A DNA stretch of 19,239 bases from Candidatus Moraniibacteriota bacterium (GCA_027031945.1 JALVPE010000013.1:1-19239), one strand, 5' to 3'; counted from the first letter of the stretch, positions 1-7,658 are shown. The notes: generated by a model not told the origin, from the sequence alone. A program made the numbers and translations.

Positions 1-48
1 TACTAATTTTACTTAATGATAAAATATGGTGTTAAAATATCTTTCTAT

Positions 49-639
49 TTACATTTTTTCTGACTTCAATACTATCTTTAAAAGTTGTTTTTTTGCTCTT
101 CTTAAAAGTGTTCCTACACTACTTGTTGGTTTATTAATTATCTTACTAATTTCTTTGTAAGATTTATCTTCAAAATAATGTAATTCTATTACTTGAGCAT
201 AGCTATCTGACAATTGTGCTACTGCATCGTGCAATTCATCTCGCAGTTCTATTTGAAACCATTCATCAAGTGCGGTAGCTGTTGTATCTGATAAATTTAT
301 AAATTCTTTTTGTTCATTATCATCATCAATTGAAACACATTTTCTATGTTTATTACGTGTAAGCCAATTCATTGTCTCATTGTGTGCAATGCGATAAATC
401 CATGATGAAAATTTTTTATTACAATCGAATGAGTCAATGTGTTTTAGTGCTTTTATGAAAACATTTTGAACTATATCTCTAGACTCATCTGCATTACAAA
501 CAAAACGCATTACATAATAAAAAAGTTTTTGCTCATACCTATTAATGATTAAATCAAAGCAACTATTATTCCCTCTTTGCACACACAAGACAATATCATT
601 ATCACCCATATCTTTTGTACATATATTTGCTTTATTCAT
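49..639 (-). CDS. ECF-type RNA polymerase sigma-70 family sigma factor
   Basis: This 196-aa protein has the two-domain layout of ECF (group 4) sigma factors, which direct RNA polymerase to a special set of promoters. Residues about 28-94 match region 2, with the DIVQNVFIKAL and FSSWIYRIAHNE signatures used in core binding and -10 recognition. Residues about 134-187 match region 4, a helix-turn-helix with YKEISKIINKP followed by GTLLRRAKKQL. Regions 1.1 and 3 are missing, as is normal for the class. The linker (about 100-130) is acidic and variable. A second in-frame ATG at residue 11 is a possible start; I kept the longer one. No Shine-Dalgarno is visible. ECF factors are often followed by an anti-sigma gene, but only 48 nt lie downstream here, so its presence cannot be judged. 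The family call is firm; the regulon is unknown. Confidence 0.92.
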   Translation of the reverse strand: MNKANICTKDMGDNDIVLCVQRGNNSCFDLIINRYEQKLFYYVMRFVCNADESRDIVQNVFIKALKHIDSFDCNKKFSSWIYRIAHNETMNWLTRNKHRKCVSIDDDNEQKEFINLSDTTATALDEWFQIELRDELHDAVAQLSDSYAQVIELHYFEDKSYKEISKIINKPTSSVGTLLRRAKKQLLKIVLKSEKM

Positions 640-643
640 AAGC

Positions 644-672
644 TTGCAAAAACCATATAAACTACGTATTAT
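644..672 (+). promoter_or_regulatory. Candidate sigma-70 promoter of tsaD
   Basis: TTGCAA (644-649) and TATTAT (667-672) are separated by 17 nt in the divergent gap between the sigma factor gene and tsaD. This would give a leader of about 75 nt. The same TTGCAA -35 form recurs before the Hsp20 gene. The assignment rests on motif and spacing only. Confidence 0.4.
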
Positions 673-755
673 TAATCATAGTATAAAATCTATAAAATAA
701 AAAGATACCCTGTAATGTAGTAGAAACTCATTGCAATGCGTCTGGACATTTTTTT

Positions 756-1838
756 ATGAAAATCCTAGCCATCGAAACGTCTTGCGACGAAACTGCTGTG
801 TCTATTGTAAATACAGATGCAGATAAAAATACACTCACAGTCGCATCAAATATCATCTCATCTCAAGTTGAGTTACACGCTCAGTGGGGTGGTGTAGTAC
901 CCAATCTCGCAGCCAGAGAACACACAAAAAATATAATTCCCGTACTTACCCAATCTCTAAAAACCGCTAATTCTTCGCGTGAAGATATTAACTTGATAGC
1001 AGTAACTCACGGACCAGGACTTATCCCTGCTTTGCTTTCTGGCGTCAGCGTTGCCAAATCTCTTGCTTATGCATGGGATAAGCCCCTTATGGGGTTACAT
1101 CATATCGAGGGGCATATTTATGCAAATTGGATTGGAAATCCAAATATTCAATTCCCCGCTTTAAGTCTTGTGGTATCTGGCGGACACACACAACTTGTTA
1201 TTATGCGTAACCATTGTCAATATGAAATTATAGGTCAGACACAAGACGATGCTGTCGGTGAAGCATTTGATAAGGTTGCACGCATCTTAGGACTTGGTTA
1301 TCCTGGCGGACCAATCATTTCTGAACGTGCTTCAATATTTGAAAAAACCAATTCTCACAATAATATTACATTACCGCAACCAATGAAAAATAGTGGGGAT
1401 TATAATTTTTCATTTTCTGGCATAAAAACAGCAGCACTTTATTTGGTTCAAAATTTTAGAAAAGAAAATAATTTGTCTAACGACAAAAAACTCCCACAAG
1501 ATTTCATAGATGCAGTTGCAAATGCATTTCAGACAGCTTCAGCTGAAATTCTTACAACAAAAACAATAAAAGCCGCCATAGAATATGATGTAAAATCAAT
1601 TTTGCTAGCAGGTGGTGTAAGTGCAAATACACAACTACGTAATTTACTAAAACAAAAAACCAAGCAACTAACCAATGCTACTTTTTATGCACCAAATATG
1701 GATTATTGTTTAGATAATGCTGCAATGATTGCCTCAGCTGCTTTTTATAAATATCACACACTCACAACACCAGAAAAAGATATTCTTAGCAAGGGATGGC
1801 AAACAGTACAGGCATGTGCAAATATACCATTACAATAG
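756..1838 (+). CDS. tsaD: tRNA N6-threonylcarbamoyladenosine synthase catalytic subunit TsaD (Kae1/YgjD/Gcp family)
   Basis: TsaD transfers the threonylcarbamoyl group from threonylcarbamoyl-AMP to A37 of ANN-decoding tRNAs in the cytoplasm, working with TsaB and TsaE. The 360-aa product has the full ASKHA-fold signature set. The N-terminal phosphate-binding strand carries ETSCDET (7-13). The metal-binding HHIEGH lies at 115-120 (ligand histidines 116 and 120), SGGHT at 141-145, and the nucleotide-binding GLGYPGGP near 179-186. LAGGVSANTQLR sits near 284-295, and the C-terminal metal aspartate D320 is in CLDNAAMIA. It is slightly longer than the E. coli protein and has no fused kinase or acetyltransferase domain. 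No Shine-Dalgarno precedes the ATG. It is probably transcribed alone from the divergent promoter region. Identification is secure. Confidence 0.98.
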   Translation: MKILAIETSCDETAVSIVNTDADKNTLTVASNIISSQVELHAQWGGVVPNLAAREHTKNIIPVLTQSLKTANSSREDINLIAVTHGPGLIPALLSGVSVAKSLAYAWDKPLMGLHHIEGHIYANWIGNPNIQFPALSLVVSGGHTQLVIMRNHCQYEIIGQTQDDAVGEAFDKVARILGLGYPGGPIISERASIFEKTNSHNNITLPQPMKNSGDYNFSFSGIKTAALYLVQNFRKENNLSNDKKLPQDFIDAVANAFQTASAEILTTKTIKAAIEYDVKSILLAGGVSANTQLRNLLKQKTKQLTNATFYAPNMDYCLDNAAMIASAAFYKYHTLTTPEKDILSKGWQTVQACANIPLQ

Positions 1839-1851
1839 AATTTATATTGTA
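1831..1851 (+). terminator. Weak AT-rich hairpin overlapping the tsaD stop
   Basis: TACAATA (1831-1837) and TATTGTA (1845-1851) form a 7-bp stem around a 7-nt loop, followed by a T-rich stretch (TTATTTTATT). The stem is almost all A-T, so this is a weak candidate for the end of the tsaD transcript and could be chance. Confidence 0.25.
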
Positions 1852-1881
1852 TTATTTTATTGTATTTCTCATATTGGTTTA

Positions 1882-1918
1882 TTTGCTTTATTTACAATGA
1901 TGTGATAATACATAATAT
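1882..1918 (+). promoter_or_regulatory. Candidate promoter(s) of the small cysteine-rich gene
   Basis: Two overlapping -35/-10 pairs are seen: TTTGCT (1882-1887) with GATAAT (1904-1909), preceded by a TG, and TTTACA (1891-1896) with TAATAT (1913-1918). Both have 16-nt spacers. Either would start RNA roughly 40-50 nt before the GTG start at 1967. I cannot choose between them. Confidence 0.35.
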
Positions 1919-1955
1919 GGAAATAGACAACATATAAATGTAAAATATATTCTTA

Positions 1956-1963
1956 GAGGAGGG
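1956..1963 (+). promoter_or_regulatory. Strong Shine-Dalgarno before the GTG start at 1967
   Basis: GAGGAGGG lies 3 nt before the GTG at 1967 (4 nt from the AGGAGG core). This is the only clear Shine-Dalgarno I find at any gene in the window. It decides the start, because the next in-frame ATG (1994) is over 30 nt away. The spacing is shorter than the usual optimum. Confidence 0.6.
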
Positions 1964-1966
1964 AGT

Positions 1967-2176
1967 GTGACAGATTTTATAAAGATTTGCCTTATGTGCA
2001 AAAAAAAATTTGGTTGTATCCAACTGGGAAAACACCATTTCTGTCAATCATGTGGTAACAAAAAACAATGCCCACATCCATCCACAATAATTTCACATGG
2101 ATATTGTTCAGAAGAATGTTGTTATAACCAAAACCCAATATTAAAAAGATGTAATTATAACCAATGTGTTCAATAA
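1967..2176 (+). CDS. Small cysteine-rich protein, probable zinc-ribbon-like
   Basis: This 69-aa protein has 11 cysteines (8, 11, 17, 26, 29, 35, 47, 51, 52, 62, 67) and four histidines. C8-x2-C11 and C26-x2-C29, 14 residues apart, have the spacing of a zinc ribbon or knuckle. A second Cys/His cluster (C35, H37, H44, C47, C51, C52) could hold another metal. There is no signal peptide or membrane segment, so a cytoplasmic metal-binding role is likely. The partner (nucleic acid or protein) is unknown. It starts at GTG behind a strong Shine-Dalgarno, and its end is built into a hairpin terminator, so it looks like a self-contained single-gene unit between tsaD and valS. I do not recognise a named family. 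The ribosome-binding site, terminator and cysteine pattern make it a credible gene despite its length. An antisense ORF over the same stretch has no comparable support. Confidence 0.72.
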   Translation: MTDFIKICLMCKKKFGCIQLGKHHFCQSCGNKKQCPHPSTIISHGYCSEECCYNQNPILKRCNYNQCVQ

Positions 2177-2189
2177 CATATTGGTTTTT
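2159..2189 (+). terminator. Rho-independent terminator overlapping the small gene's stop
   Basis: AACCAATGTGTT (2159-2170) pairs with AACATATTGGTT (2175-2186) over 12 bp with one G-U pair. The loop is CAAT, and the right arm plus following bases give a run of five T. The TAA stop (2174-2176) starts in the loop and ends in the stem, so the last codons are part of the terminator. Confidence 0.68.
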
Positions 2190-2201
2190 CATTAAACTCT
2201 C

Positions 2202-2230
2202 TTGAAAAATACTATATTTATTGCTATTCT
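2202..2230 (+). promoter_or_regulatory. Candidate promoter of valS
   Basis: TTGAAA (2202-2207) and TATTCT (2225-2230) are 17 nt apart, just after the preceding terminator and about 55 nt before the valS ATG. The leader is too short for a T-box and none is seen. Confidence 0.45.
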
Positions 2231-2285
2231 AAACACACTTACCTATTATTATAAGTAAATTAAAATATATTTATTACATACTCAT

Positions 2286-4919
2286 ATGAGAGAATTACCA
2301 AAACGATATGAACCTCAAAAAACAGAGACTGACATTTATGAAATATGGGAAAAATCTGGTTTTTTTAACCCTGACAATTTGGATGGTGAACCATTTTCTA
2401 TCATAATGCCTCCCCCAAATGTTACTGGAGTACTCCACCTTGGTCATGCTATGGAAAATACAATTATGGATATTATGATTCGTTATCAAAGAATGAATGG
2501 TAAAAAGACACTTCTTCTCCCTGGCACAGACCATGCAGCCGTCGCAACTCAAGCAAAAGTTGAAAAACTACTTATTGCAGATGGTATAAAAAACCCACGC
2601 GAAGAACTAGGCAGAGAAAAACTTCTTGAAAAAATTAGAACTTATGCAGAAAATTCAAAAACTACAATACTTTCTCAAATACGTAAAATGGGGACAAGTT
2701 GTGATTGGAGTCGTCTTGCTTATACATTCGACAAAGAACGTTCACTTGTAGTAAATATAGTATTTAAAAAAATGTACGAAGACGGACTTATTTATCGTGG
2801 TCATCGTGTTATCAATTGGTCTGTCAAAGGTCAATCTACTTGCTCTGATGACGAACTTGAACATGTTGAACGTCCTGCAAAATTATATACCTTTAAATAT
2901 TCAAAGGACTTCCCTATAACAATAGCTACAACACGTCCTGAGACAAAGCTTGGAGACACTGCGGTAGCGGTGCACCCAGATGACAAAAGATATCAAAAAT
3001 ACATTGGACAAACGTTTACTGTAGATGTCGGCGCCCTCAAACCGCTAAATATTAAAATAATATCAACAACTGAAGTTGAAAAAGATTTTGGCACAGGAGC
3101 TCTCGGAGTCACACCTGCTCATAGTCCTATTGATTTTGCGATGTATGAACAACAAAAAGCACTCGGAGATCCGATTGATATTGTTCAAGTTATTGGAAAA
3201 GATGGACGGATGACAAAACAAGCTGGTGCAAATTATGAAGGATTGACAGTTGAACAAGCACGTGAAAAATTTGTGACTTATTTAAAAGAAAATAATTTAT
3301 TAGAAAAAGAGGAAGATATCATGCAAAATGTTGGCACATCTGATAGATTTGGTGATGTTATAGAATCCATTCCTATGACACAATGGTTTGTGGATGTAAA
3401 TAAAAAAATTCCTCATAAAAATAAAAGTTTGAAAGAATTAATGAAAGAATCTATTTCAAATGGCCTTAACAATGATAAAACAAAAAAAATCAATATAACT
3501 CCAAATCGATTCGAAGATACTTATTTTTCTTGGATTGATAATTTAAGAGATTGGTGTATTTCAAGACAGGTGTGGTGGGGTCATCAAATTCCTGTATGGT
3601 ATAAAGATGACGATATTTTTGTCGGAGATAAATCACCTGGAAACAATTGGATACAGGATCCTGACACACTTGATACTTGGTTTTCATCTGGACTTTGGAC
3701 TTTTTCCACACTTGGATGGCCAGAAGAAACGGCTGATTTCAAAACATTTCATCCTACAGATTGGATGCAAATGGGTAAGGATATTTTATTTTTTTGGATG
3801 GCTCGCATGATTCTTATGACAACTTATACACTTGACACTATACCATTTAAGAACGTGTATATTCATGGAATGCTTAAAGATAAATCTGGTAAAAAGTTTT
3901 CAAAATCAGCTGGTAATACAATGGATCCTATAGATGTGGTTACAGAGTATGGTGCGGATGCTCTACGACTAAGTCTTACGACTGGAATAGCTCCCGGCAA
4001 CGATTTAAAAATCTATCCAAAAAAAATAGAAAGTGCTCGAAATTTTACTACAAAGTTATGGAATATTGGACGTTACATAAGTTCTTCTGTGGACAAGTCT
4101 ACTAAATTTACAAATGATATTACCTTATCCTCAGCCGATACTTGGATACTGTTCGAATTAAAAAAAGCAATATCTCAAATAACAAAAGATATTGATGAAT
4201 ACAACTTTTCTCATGCAAGCGAAATACTTCGTACTTTTACTTGGAGTTATTTTGCAGATTGGTATGTTGAAATTCACAAAATTGAAAAAAATGATGCTGT
4301 ACTTATACATGTTTATAAAACTCTCTTGAAATTATGGCACCCTTTCATACCATTTATTACAGAAACAATTTGGAGAGAAATGTTTAATAAAACCAAATTA
4401 CTAATGATTACAAAATACCCTCAAAGCTCGGACTTTGATATGCAATTAAATGAAAGTAATAATTTTGACTTAATCCAAGAACTCATAACACACATTCGCA
4501 ACATTCGAGCAACATTTAAAGTGCCTACAAATACGAATGTTGATATCACGATAATAACATCAGTGGATGACTCCATCACATCACAAAAAATTCTCATCCA
4601 AAAACTTGCAAATGTTAAAAACATCATAATACAAAAAGACGACTCTATCCAAAAAACATCTGCGTCAGCCGTGTTTAAAAATATCAAATTATATGTTCAC
4701 CTTGCAAATATAATTGATATTGATAAAGAAAAACAACGTTTACAAGATGAAATAGACAATACAAAGAAATATATCAATGATGTACAGAAACGACTTGCCA
4801 ATAAACAATTCTCTCAAAAAGCACCTGCTCACATAGTTGAGGCTGAAAAAACCAATCTAAACATGGCTCAAAATAAAATAAATGAACTTTCAGAAAATTT
4901 AAAAAATTTAAATGTATAA
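2286..4919 (+). CDS. valS: Valine--tRNA ligase (ValRS)
   Basis: ValRS charges tRNA-Val with valine and edits mischarged threonine. The 877-aa product has the class I layout in order. HLGH at 51-54 is the HIGH motif, after PPPNVTG. The CP1 editing domain carries ATTRPET (214-220) and a GTGALGVTPAHSPIDFA stretch. The catalytic core continues with WCISRQVWWGHQIPVWY and DTWFSSGLW. The KMSKS loop reads KFSKS (537-541). An anticodon-binding helical domain follows. The last 65 or so residues form the charged coiled coil (tRNA-binding arm) typical of ValRS. DTWFSSGLW and the C-terminal arm argue for ValRS over IleRS or LeuRS. Length is close to that of Gram-positive ValRS. Met-to-Phe in KMSKS leaves the lysine and serines intact, so I expect an active enzyme. 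It is likely cotranscribed with the membrane protein 4 nt downstream. Confidence 0.98.
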   Translation: MRELPKRYEPQKTETDIYEIWEKSGFFNPDNLDGEPFSIIMPPPNVTGVLHLGHAMENTIMDIMIRYQRMNGKKTLLLPGTDHAAVATQAKVEKLLIADGIKNPREELGREKLLEKIRTYAENSKTTILSQIRKMGTSCDWSRLAYTFDKERSLVVNIVFKKMYEDGLIYRGHRVINWSVKGQSTCSDDELEHVERPAKLYTFKYSKDFPITIATTRPETKLGDTAVAVHPDDKRYQKYIGQTFTVDVGALKPLNIKIISTTEVEKDFGTGALGVTPAHSPIDFAMYEQQKALGDPIDIVQVIGKDGRMTKQAGANYEGLTVEQAREKFVTYLKENNLLEKEEDIMQNVGTSDRFGDVIESIPMTQWFVDVNKKIPHKNKSLKELMKESISNGLNNDKTKKINITPNRFEDTYFSWIDNLRDWCISRQVWWGHQIPVWYKDDDIFVGDKSPGNNWIQDPDTLDTWFSSGLWTFSTLGWPEETADFKTFHPTDWMQMGKDILFFWMARMILMTTYTLDTIPFKNVYIHGMLKDKSGKKFSKSAGNTMDPIDVVTEYGADALRLSLTTGIAPGNDLKIYPKKIESARNFTTKLWNIGRYISSSVDKSTKFTNDITLSSADTWILFELKKAISQITKDIDEYNFSHASEILRTFTWSYFADWYVEIHKIEKNDAVLIHVYKTLLKLWHPFIPFITETIWREMFNKTKLLMITKYPQSSDFDMQLNESNNFDLIQELITHIRNIRATFKVPTNTNVDITIITSVDDSITSQKILIQKLANVKNIIIQKDDSIQKTSASAVFKNIKLYVHLANIIDIDKEKQRLQDEIDNTKKYINDVQKRLANKQFSQKAPAHIVEAEKTNLNMAQNKINELSENLKNLNV

Positions 4920-4923
4920 TTAA

Positions 4924-5421
4924 ATGAGATTCATTGAAACATTATTTCTAGGTATAATCATTGCTTGTACGGCTCTTATTGCACAAGTATTTGTTACTGT
5001 TATTGCAGAATTGTTTTTTAGAACAAATATAACATTTCAGTATTTACCCACTGATCCTGTTTGGCACATTGGGCTCGTTATGATTATAGCAGCATCAATT
5101 GAAGAAAGCTTACGCTATCTAATAATCAAAAAAAGAACTTCTCAACATATAAATAATATCTTATCCATATTTACACATGGTTCATTACTCGGTAGTGGAT
5201 TTGCAAGTTTTGAAATGTTCCTCACATTACTCAATCATACGGTTTCAGTATCTAATATGTATATGATTATTTCAGTATTTATAATACACATTGCATTAAG
5301 TATATTTTTATTATATTTTATAAAACCTAAAAGTACATTTGTTACGGAAATACCTTTTTTATTTACTAGTATTATACTCCATGCTTTTGGTAATTTAATA
5401 CTATTTTATTTCTTTTTATAG
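4924..5421 (+). CDS. Small polytopic membrane protein, candidate PrsW-like intramembrane protease
   Basis: This 165-aa, very hydrophobic protein has about five predicted membrane segments (roughly 5-30, 48-67, 82-104, 112-134, 143-164). Three motifs sit in or beside these helices: EESLR (60-64), FASFE (93-97) and HAFGN (153-157), plus H122. They resemble the EExxK, FxxxE and HxxxD/N motifs of PrsW-type glutamic intramembrane proteases, a distant relative of the CPBP/CAAX family. CPBP proteins usually have EExxxR and FxxxH, so PrsW is the closer match. In Bacillus, PrsW makes the first cut in the anti-sigma factor RsiW. The protein is shorter than PrsW and has arginine in place of the motif-1 lysine. 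It starts 4 nt after the valS stop and is probably in the same transcript, with no obvious functional link. The gene is solid; the protease call is inference. Confidence 0.8.
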   Translation: MRFIETLFLGIIIACTALIAQVFVTVIAELFFRTNITFQYLPTDPVWHIGLVMIIAASIEESLRYLIIKKRTSQHINNILSIFTHGSLLGSGFASFEMFLTLLNHTVSVSNMYMIISVFIIHIALSIFLLYFIKPKSTFVTEIPFLFTSIILHAFGNLILFYFFL

Positions 5422-5448
5422 CTTATCCACAATATTAAAATATTTTCC

Positions 5449-5477
5449 TTGCAATAATATATATATTATTTTATAAT
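5449..5477 (+). promoter_or_regulatory. Candidate promoter of the Hsp20 gene with a palindromic spacer
   Basis: TTGCAA (5449-5454) and TATAAT (5472-5477) are exactly 17 nt apart, about 40 nt before the ATG. An 18-bp perfect AT palindrome (5453-5470) fills the spacer and could be an operator. No CIRCE element is present. Confidence 0.55.
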
Positions 5478-5518
5478 AAAAAGTGTAAGTTTATTATTTT
5501 ATTAAAATTAAATTGATT

Positions 5519-6046
5519 ATGAAAAAAGAAAAAAAATCATTCTTAAATAGATTTTCTGGTGGACAAAGCGAGACTGAACAGCAACCAATGTCAATGCCTG
5601 TATATGCTGAAGATACAGAAACAGAAATGCAAGTGGAACAATATAATCAAAACGAACAGCCAATGATGGAACAAGGAGATAATTGGATTCAAGAAGACGT
5701 ACAAACTGATGATTCTGAAGGCCAATTAACTATTGATGTATATCAGACAGATACAGAAATTGTTATCAAATCTACAATTGCAGGTGTCAAACCAGAAGAT
5801 CTTGACGTATCTATTAGTAATGATATGCTAACCATAAAAGGAGAAAGAAAAAATGAAGAAATTGTTGAAGACAATAACTACTATTATAGAGAATGCTATT
5901 GGGGAACTTTTTCTCGTTCCGTTGTGCTTCCAATGGATGTTTTGGCAGATAAGATTGATGCTATGCTCAAAAATGGCATTCTAACAATTCGTTTACCAAA
6001 GGCTGATATAACTAAAACAAAGAAAATTCAAGTACGTGGATTTTAG
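5519..6046 (+). CDS. Hsp20/alpha-crystallin family small heat shock protein
   Basis: Small heat shock proteins are ATP-independent holdases that form cytoplasmic oligomers and keep unfolding proteins soluble. From ATG 5519 the product is 175 aa (an in-frame TTG at 5513 would add two residues, but I prefer the ATG). The first 65 residues are polar, rich in Q, E and M, and likely disordered. The alpha-crystallin domain follows (about 69-160): GQLTIDVYQTDTEIVI, then AGVKPEDLDVSISNDMLTIKGER, and the hallmark NGILTIRLPK (152-161). The C-terminal tail carries an I-x-V motif (IQV, 170-172) that normally docks into a neighbouring subunit. The gene has its own promoter and a strong terminator, so it appears monocistronic. 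Heat regulation is plausible but not shown. The N-terminal arm is longer and more acidic than in many bacterial Hsp20s. Confidence 0.95.
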   Translation: MKKEKKSFLNRFSGGQSETEQQPMSMPVYAEDTETEMQVEQYNQNEQPMMEQGDNWIQEDVQTDDSEGQLTIDVYQTDTEIVIKSTIAGVKPEDLDVSISNDMLTIKGERKNEEIVEDNNYYYRECYWGTFSRSVVLPMDVLADKIDAMLKNGILTIRLPKADITKTKKIQVRGF

Positions 6047-6076
6047 CTCTTATACACCTAAAAATTATAACGAAAT

Positions 6077-6103
6077 GGAGAGTTGTTTCAGCCCTCCTTT
6101 TTT
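6077..6103 (+). terminator. Rho-independent terminator after the Hsp20 gene
   Basis: GGAGAGTTG (6077-6085) pairs with CAGCCCTCC (6089-6097) across a TTT loop, with one A-C mismatch and one G-U pair. Six T follow immediately (6098-6103). It lies 30 nt downstream of the stop. Confidence 0.85.
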
Positions 6104-6132
6104 GACTTAATGACTATTTACTGCAAAGTTTT

Positions 6133-7419
6133 ATGACTATCGTAAAAATATCTCTTTTATGTATTATATCAATTGTTTTTATACCAAATATTGTTTTTGC
6201 CACAAACATTTTGGATAATGATATTGTTGTAACAAATTTAACAATTGATGGAAAAGTAAAAGAACACTTAACTTTATCCGATATTACAACATTTACACAT
6301 AAACTACCCATCATATTATATGATAAAAATTACAATAGTGAAATTGAGAAAAACTCACTCTGCATAAACAAAACAGAACCATGCCTATTAACATCATCGA
6401 TACGACAATCATTTACTTCACATAAAGAAACGCTTACAACCATAAATTTACCAGCTATCAAAACATTCGTAGATGATATGGCCCGTAAAATAGATACCAA
6501 TCCTATAAATGCAAAATTATATTTCGACACCAACACAAATACGATTACCGAATTATCTCCTCACAATGACGGAATTACGTTAGATACTCAAAAGACAATA
6601 AGTGATATCACAAAAATTCTTAAAAATGATATTACCAAATTTCCAAAAACATTAGAACTATCTTACAAAAAAATACCTGCAAAAGTAACCGATAAAAATA
6701 CAAAAGAACTCGGTATAACTACATTAATAGGTCAAGGTGTTTCCGATTTTACAGGATCAACAAAAAGTCGTATACACAATATTACAACAGCATCCGAGCG
6801 ATTTAATGGTTTAGTTATAGCCCCAAATGAAGAGTTTTCATTTACTTCCGTGCTTGGACCTGTTGATGGAGAACATGGATACAAAGAGGAATTAGTTATT
6901 AAAGATAATGAAACAAAGCCAGAATTTGGTGGAGGTATATGTCAAGTTTCCACTACAGCCTTTCGTGGCGCTGTTTTTACAGGTCTTAAAATTACACAAA
7001 GACACAATCATTCTTATCCTGTACACTATTATTTGCCTACTGGATTTGATGCCACCGTATATGTACCTTCGCCAGATCTTCGCTTTATTAATAATACGCC
7101 AAATTATATTCTTATCAATATTAAAATAGATGGTCATAAACTTATATTTAATTATTATGGCACAGACGATGGACGAAAAGTAATTGTGGACGGACCTCAT
7201 GTGATTAATAGACAACCAGACGGATCAATGAAAACTTATTTTACACAAACAGTAATAGATAAAACCGGACATGTAATTATAGACGATATTTTTAAAAGTA
7301 ATTATAAATCGCCAAAAGACTATCCTCATCCTGGTGACGTAGCAAAATTAACAAAAAAACCCGACAATTGGTCTAAAAGTCAATGGAAAAGATATAAAAC
7401 AGAGAATGGCATCCAATAA
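6133..7419 (+). CDS. Secreted VanW-family protein with a peptidoglycan-binding-4-like region
   Basis: This 428-aa protein begins with a signal peptide or N-terminal anchor (about 1-24: MTIVK, then a hydrophobic stretch ending VFATN). Residues about 110-180 resemble the PG_binding_4 domain found with VanW and L,D-transpeptidase proteins. Residues about 195-345 are a clear VanW domain, with SASERF-like TASERFNGLVIAPNEEFSF and the signature GGGICQVSTTAFRGA (266-280, cysteine 270). The last 80 residues are basic and proline-rich. VanW proteins are cell-wall associated and their biochemical activity is not settled, though the invariant Gly/Cys motif suggests a role in wall or transpeptidase chemistry. 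C77 and C84 could form a disulfide outside the cell. No promoter is obvious in the 29 nt after the Hsp20 terminator, so expression may depend on read-through. Family assignment is strong. Confidence 0.93.
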   Translation: MTIVKISLLCIISIVFIPNIVFATNILDNDIVVTNLTIDGKVKEHLTLSDITTFTHKLPIILYDKNYNSEIEKNSLCINKTEPCLLTSSIRQSFTSHKETLTTINLPAIKTFVDDMARKIDTNPINAKLYFDTNTNTITELSPHNDGITLDTQKTISDITKILKNDITKFPKTLELSYKKIPAKVTDKNTKELGITTLIGQGVSDFTGSTKSRIHNITTASERFNGLVIAPNEEFSFTSVLGPVDGEHGYKEELVIKDNETKPEFGGGICQVSTTAFRGAVFTGLKITQRHNHSYPVHYYLPTGFDATVYVPSPDLRFINNTPNYILINIKIDGHKLIFNYYGTDDGRKVIVDGPHVINRQPDGSMKTYFTQTVIDKTGHVIIDDIFKSNYKSPKDYPHPGDVAKLTKKPDNWSKSQWKRYKTENGIQ

Positions 7420-7457
7420 ATTAAAAACATTCGTAAATTACGAATGTTTTTTAATTT
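7418..7457. terminator. Bidirectional hairpin terminator between the VanW gene and the tRNA genes
   Basis: The arms AAAAACATTCGT and ACGAATGTTTTT pair perfectly around AAATT, and extend outward through AAATT/AATTT with one bulge. A-tracts on the left and T-tracts on the right give a U-tail on both strands. It overlaps the VanW stop and sits 14 nt past the 3' end of tRNA-Arg, so it can end both convergent transcripts. Confidence 0.85.
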
Positions 7458-7471
7458 ATTAAATCTCTTTG

Positions 7472-7545
7472 TACCCCGGGAGGGATTCGAACCCCCGACC
7501 AACGGGATAGAAGCCCGCTGCTCTAATCCACTGAGCTACCGAGGC
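7472..7545 (-). tRNA. tRNA-Arg (anticodon TCT)
   Basis: This is a 74-nt cloverleaf on the minus strand. The acceptor GCCTCGG pairs with CCGGGGT (the outermost pair is G-U), with discriminator A. The D stem is GCTC/GAGC. The anticodon stem closes on loop CTTCTAT, giving TCT, which reads AGA. The T loop is TTCGAAT on a GGGGG/CCCTC stem. The CCA end is not encoded. It is 40 nt downstream of tRNA-Lys in the same transcript. Confidence 0.95.
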
Positions 7546-7585
7546 CTGTAATATGGAGTGGATTACATTGTTAATTTTCCTCCTG

Positions 7586-7658
7586 TGCGCCATGAGGGAT
7601 TCGAACCCCCGACCGTTTGATTAAGAGTCAACTGCTCTACCAACTGAGCTAATAGCGC
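7586..7658 (-). tRNA. tRNA-Lys (anticodon CTT)
   Basis: This is a 73-nt cloverleaf on the minus strand. The acceptor GCGCTAT pairs with ATGGCGC, with discriminator A. The D stem is GCTC/GAGC. Anticodon stem TTGA/TCAA closes on loop CTCTTAA, giving CTT, which reads AAG. The T arm GGGGG-TTCGAAT-CCCTC is identical to that of the neighbouring tRNA-Arg. CCA is not encoded. It is the first gene of the two-tRNA transcript. Confidence 0.96.

Noticed and set aside
1992..2192. 66-aa open frame on the minus strand over the small cysteine-rich gene
   Set aside because: The plus-strand frame has a Shine-Dalgarno, zinc-ribbon spacing and a correctly oriented terminator. The antisense frame has none of these.
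2190..2285. T-box or other riboswitch before valS
   Set aside because: The leader is only about 50 nt and shows no T-box motif or large conserved fold.
5513..5518. TTG start for the Hsp20 gene two codons before the ATG
   Set aside because: An ATG two codons later is a better start, and no ribosome-binding site favours the TTG.
6892..7215. 107-aa open frame on the minus strand inside the VanW gene
   Set aside because: It lies over the conserved VanW signature and shows no motif of its own.
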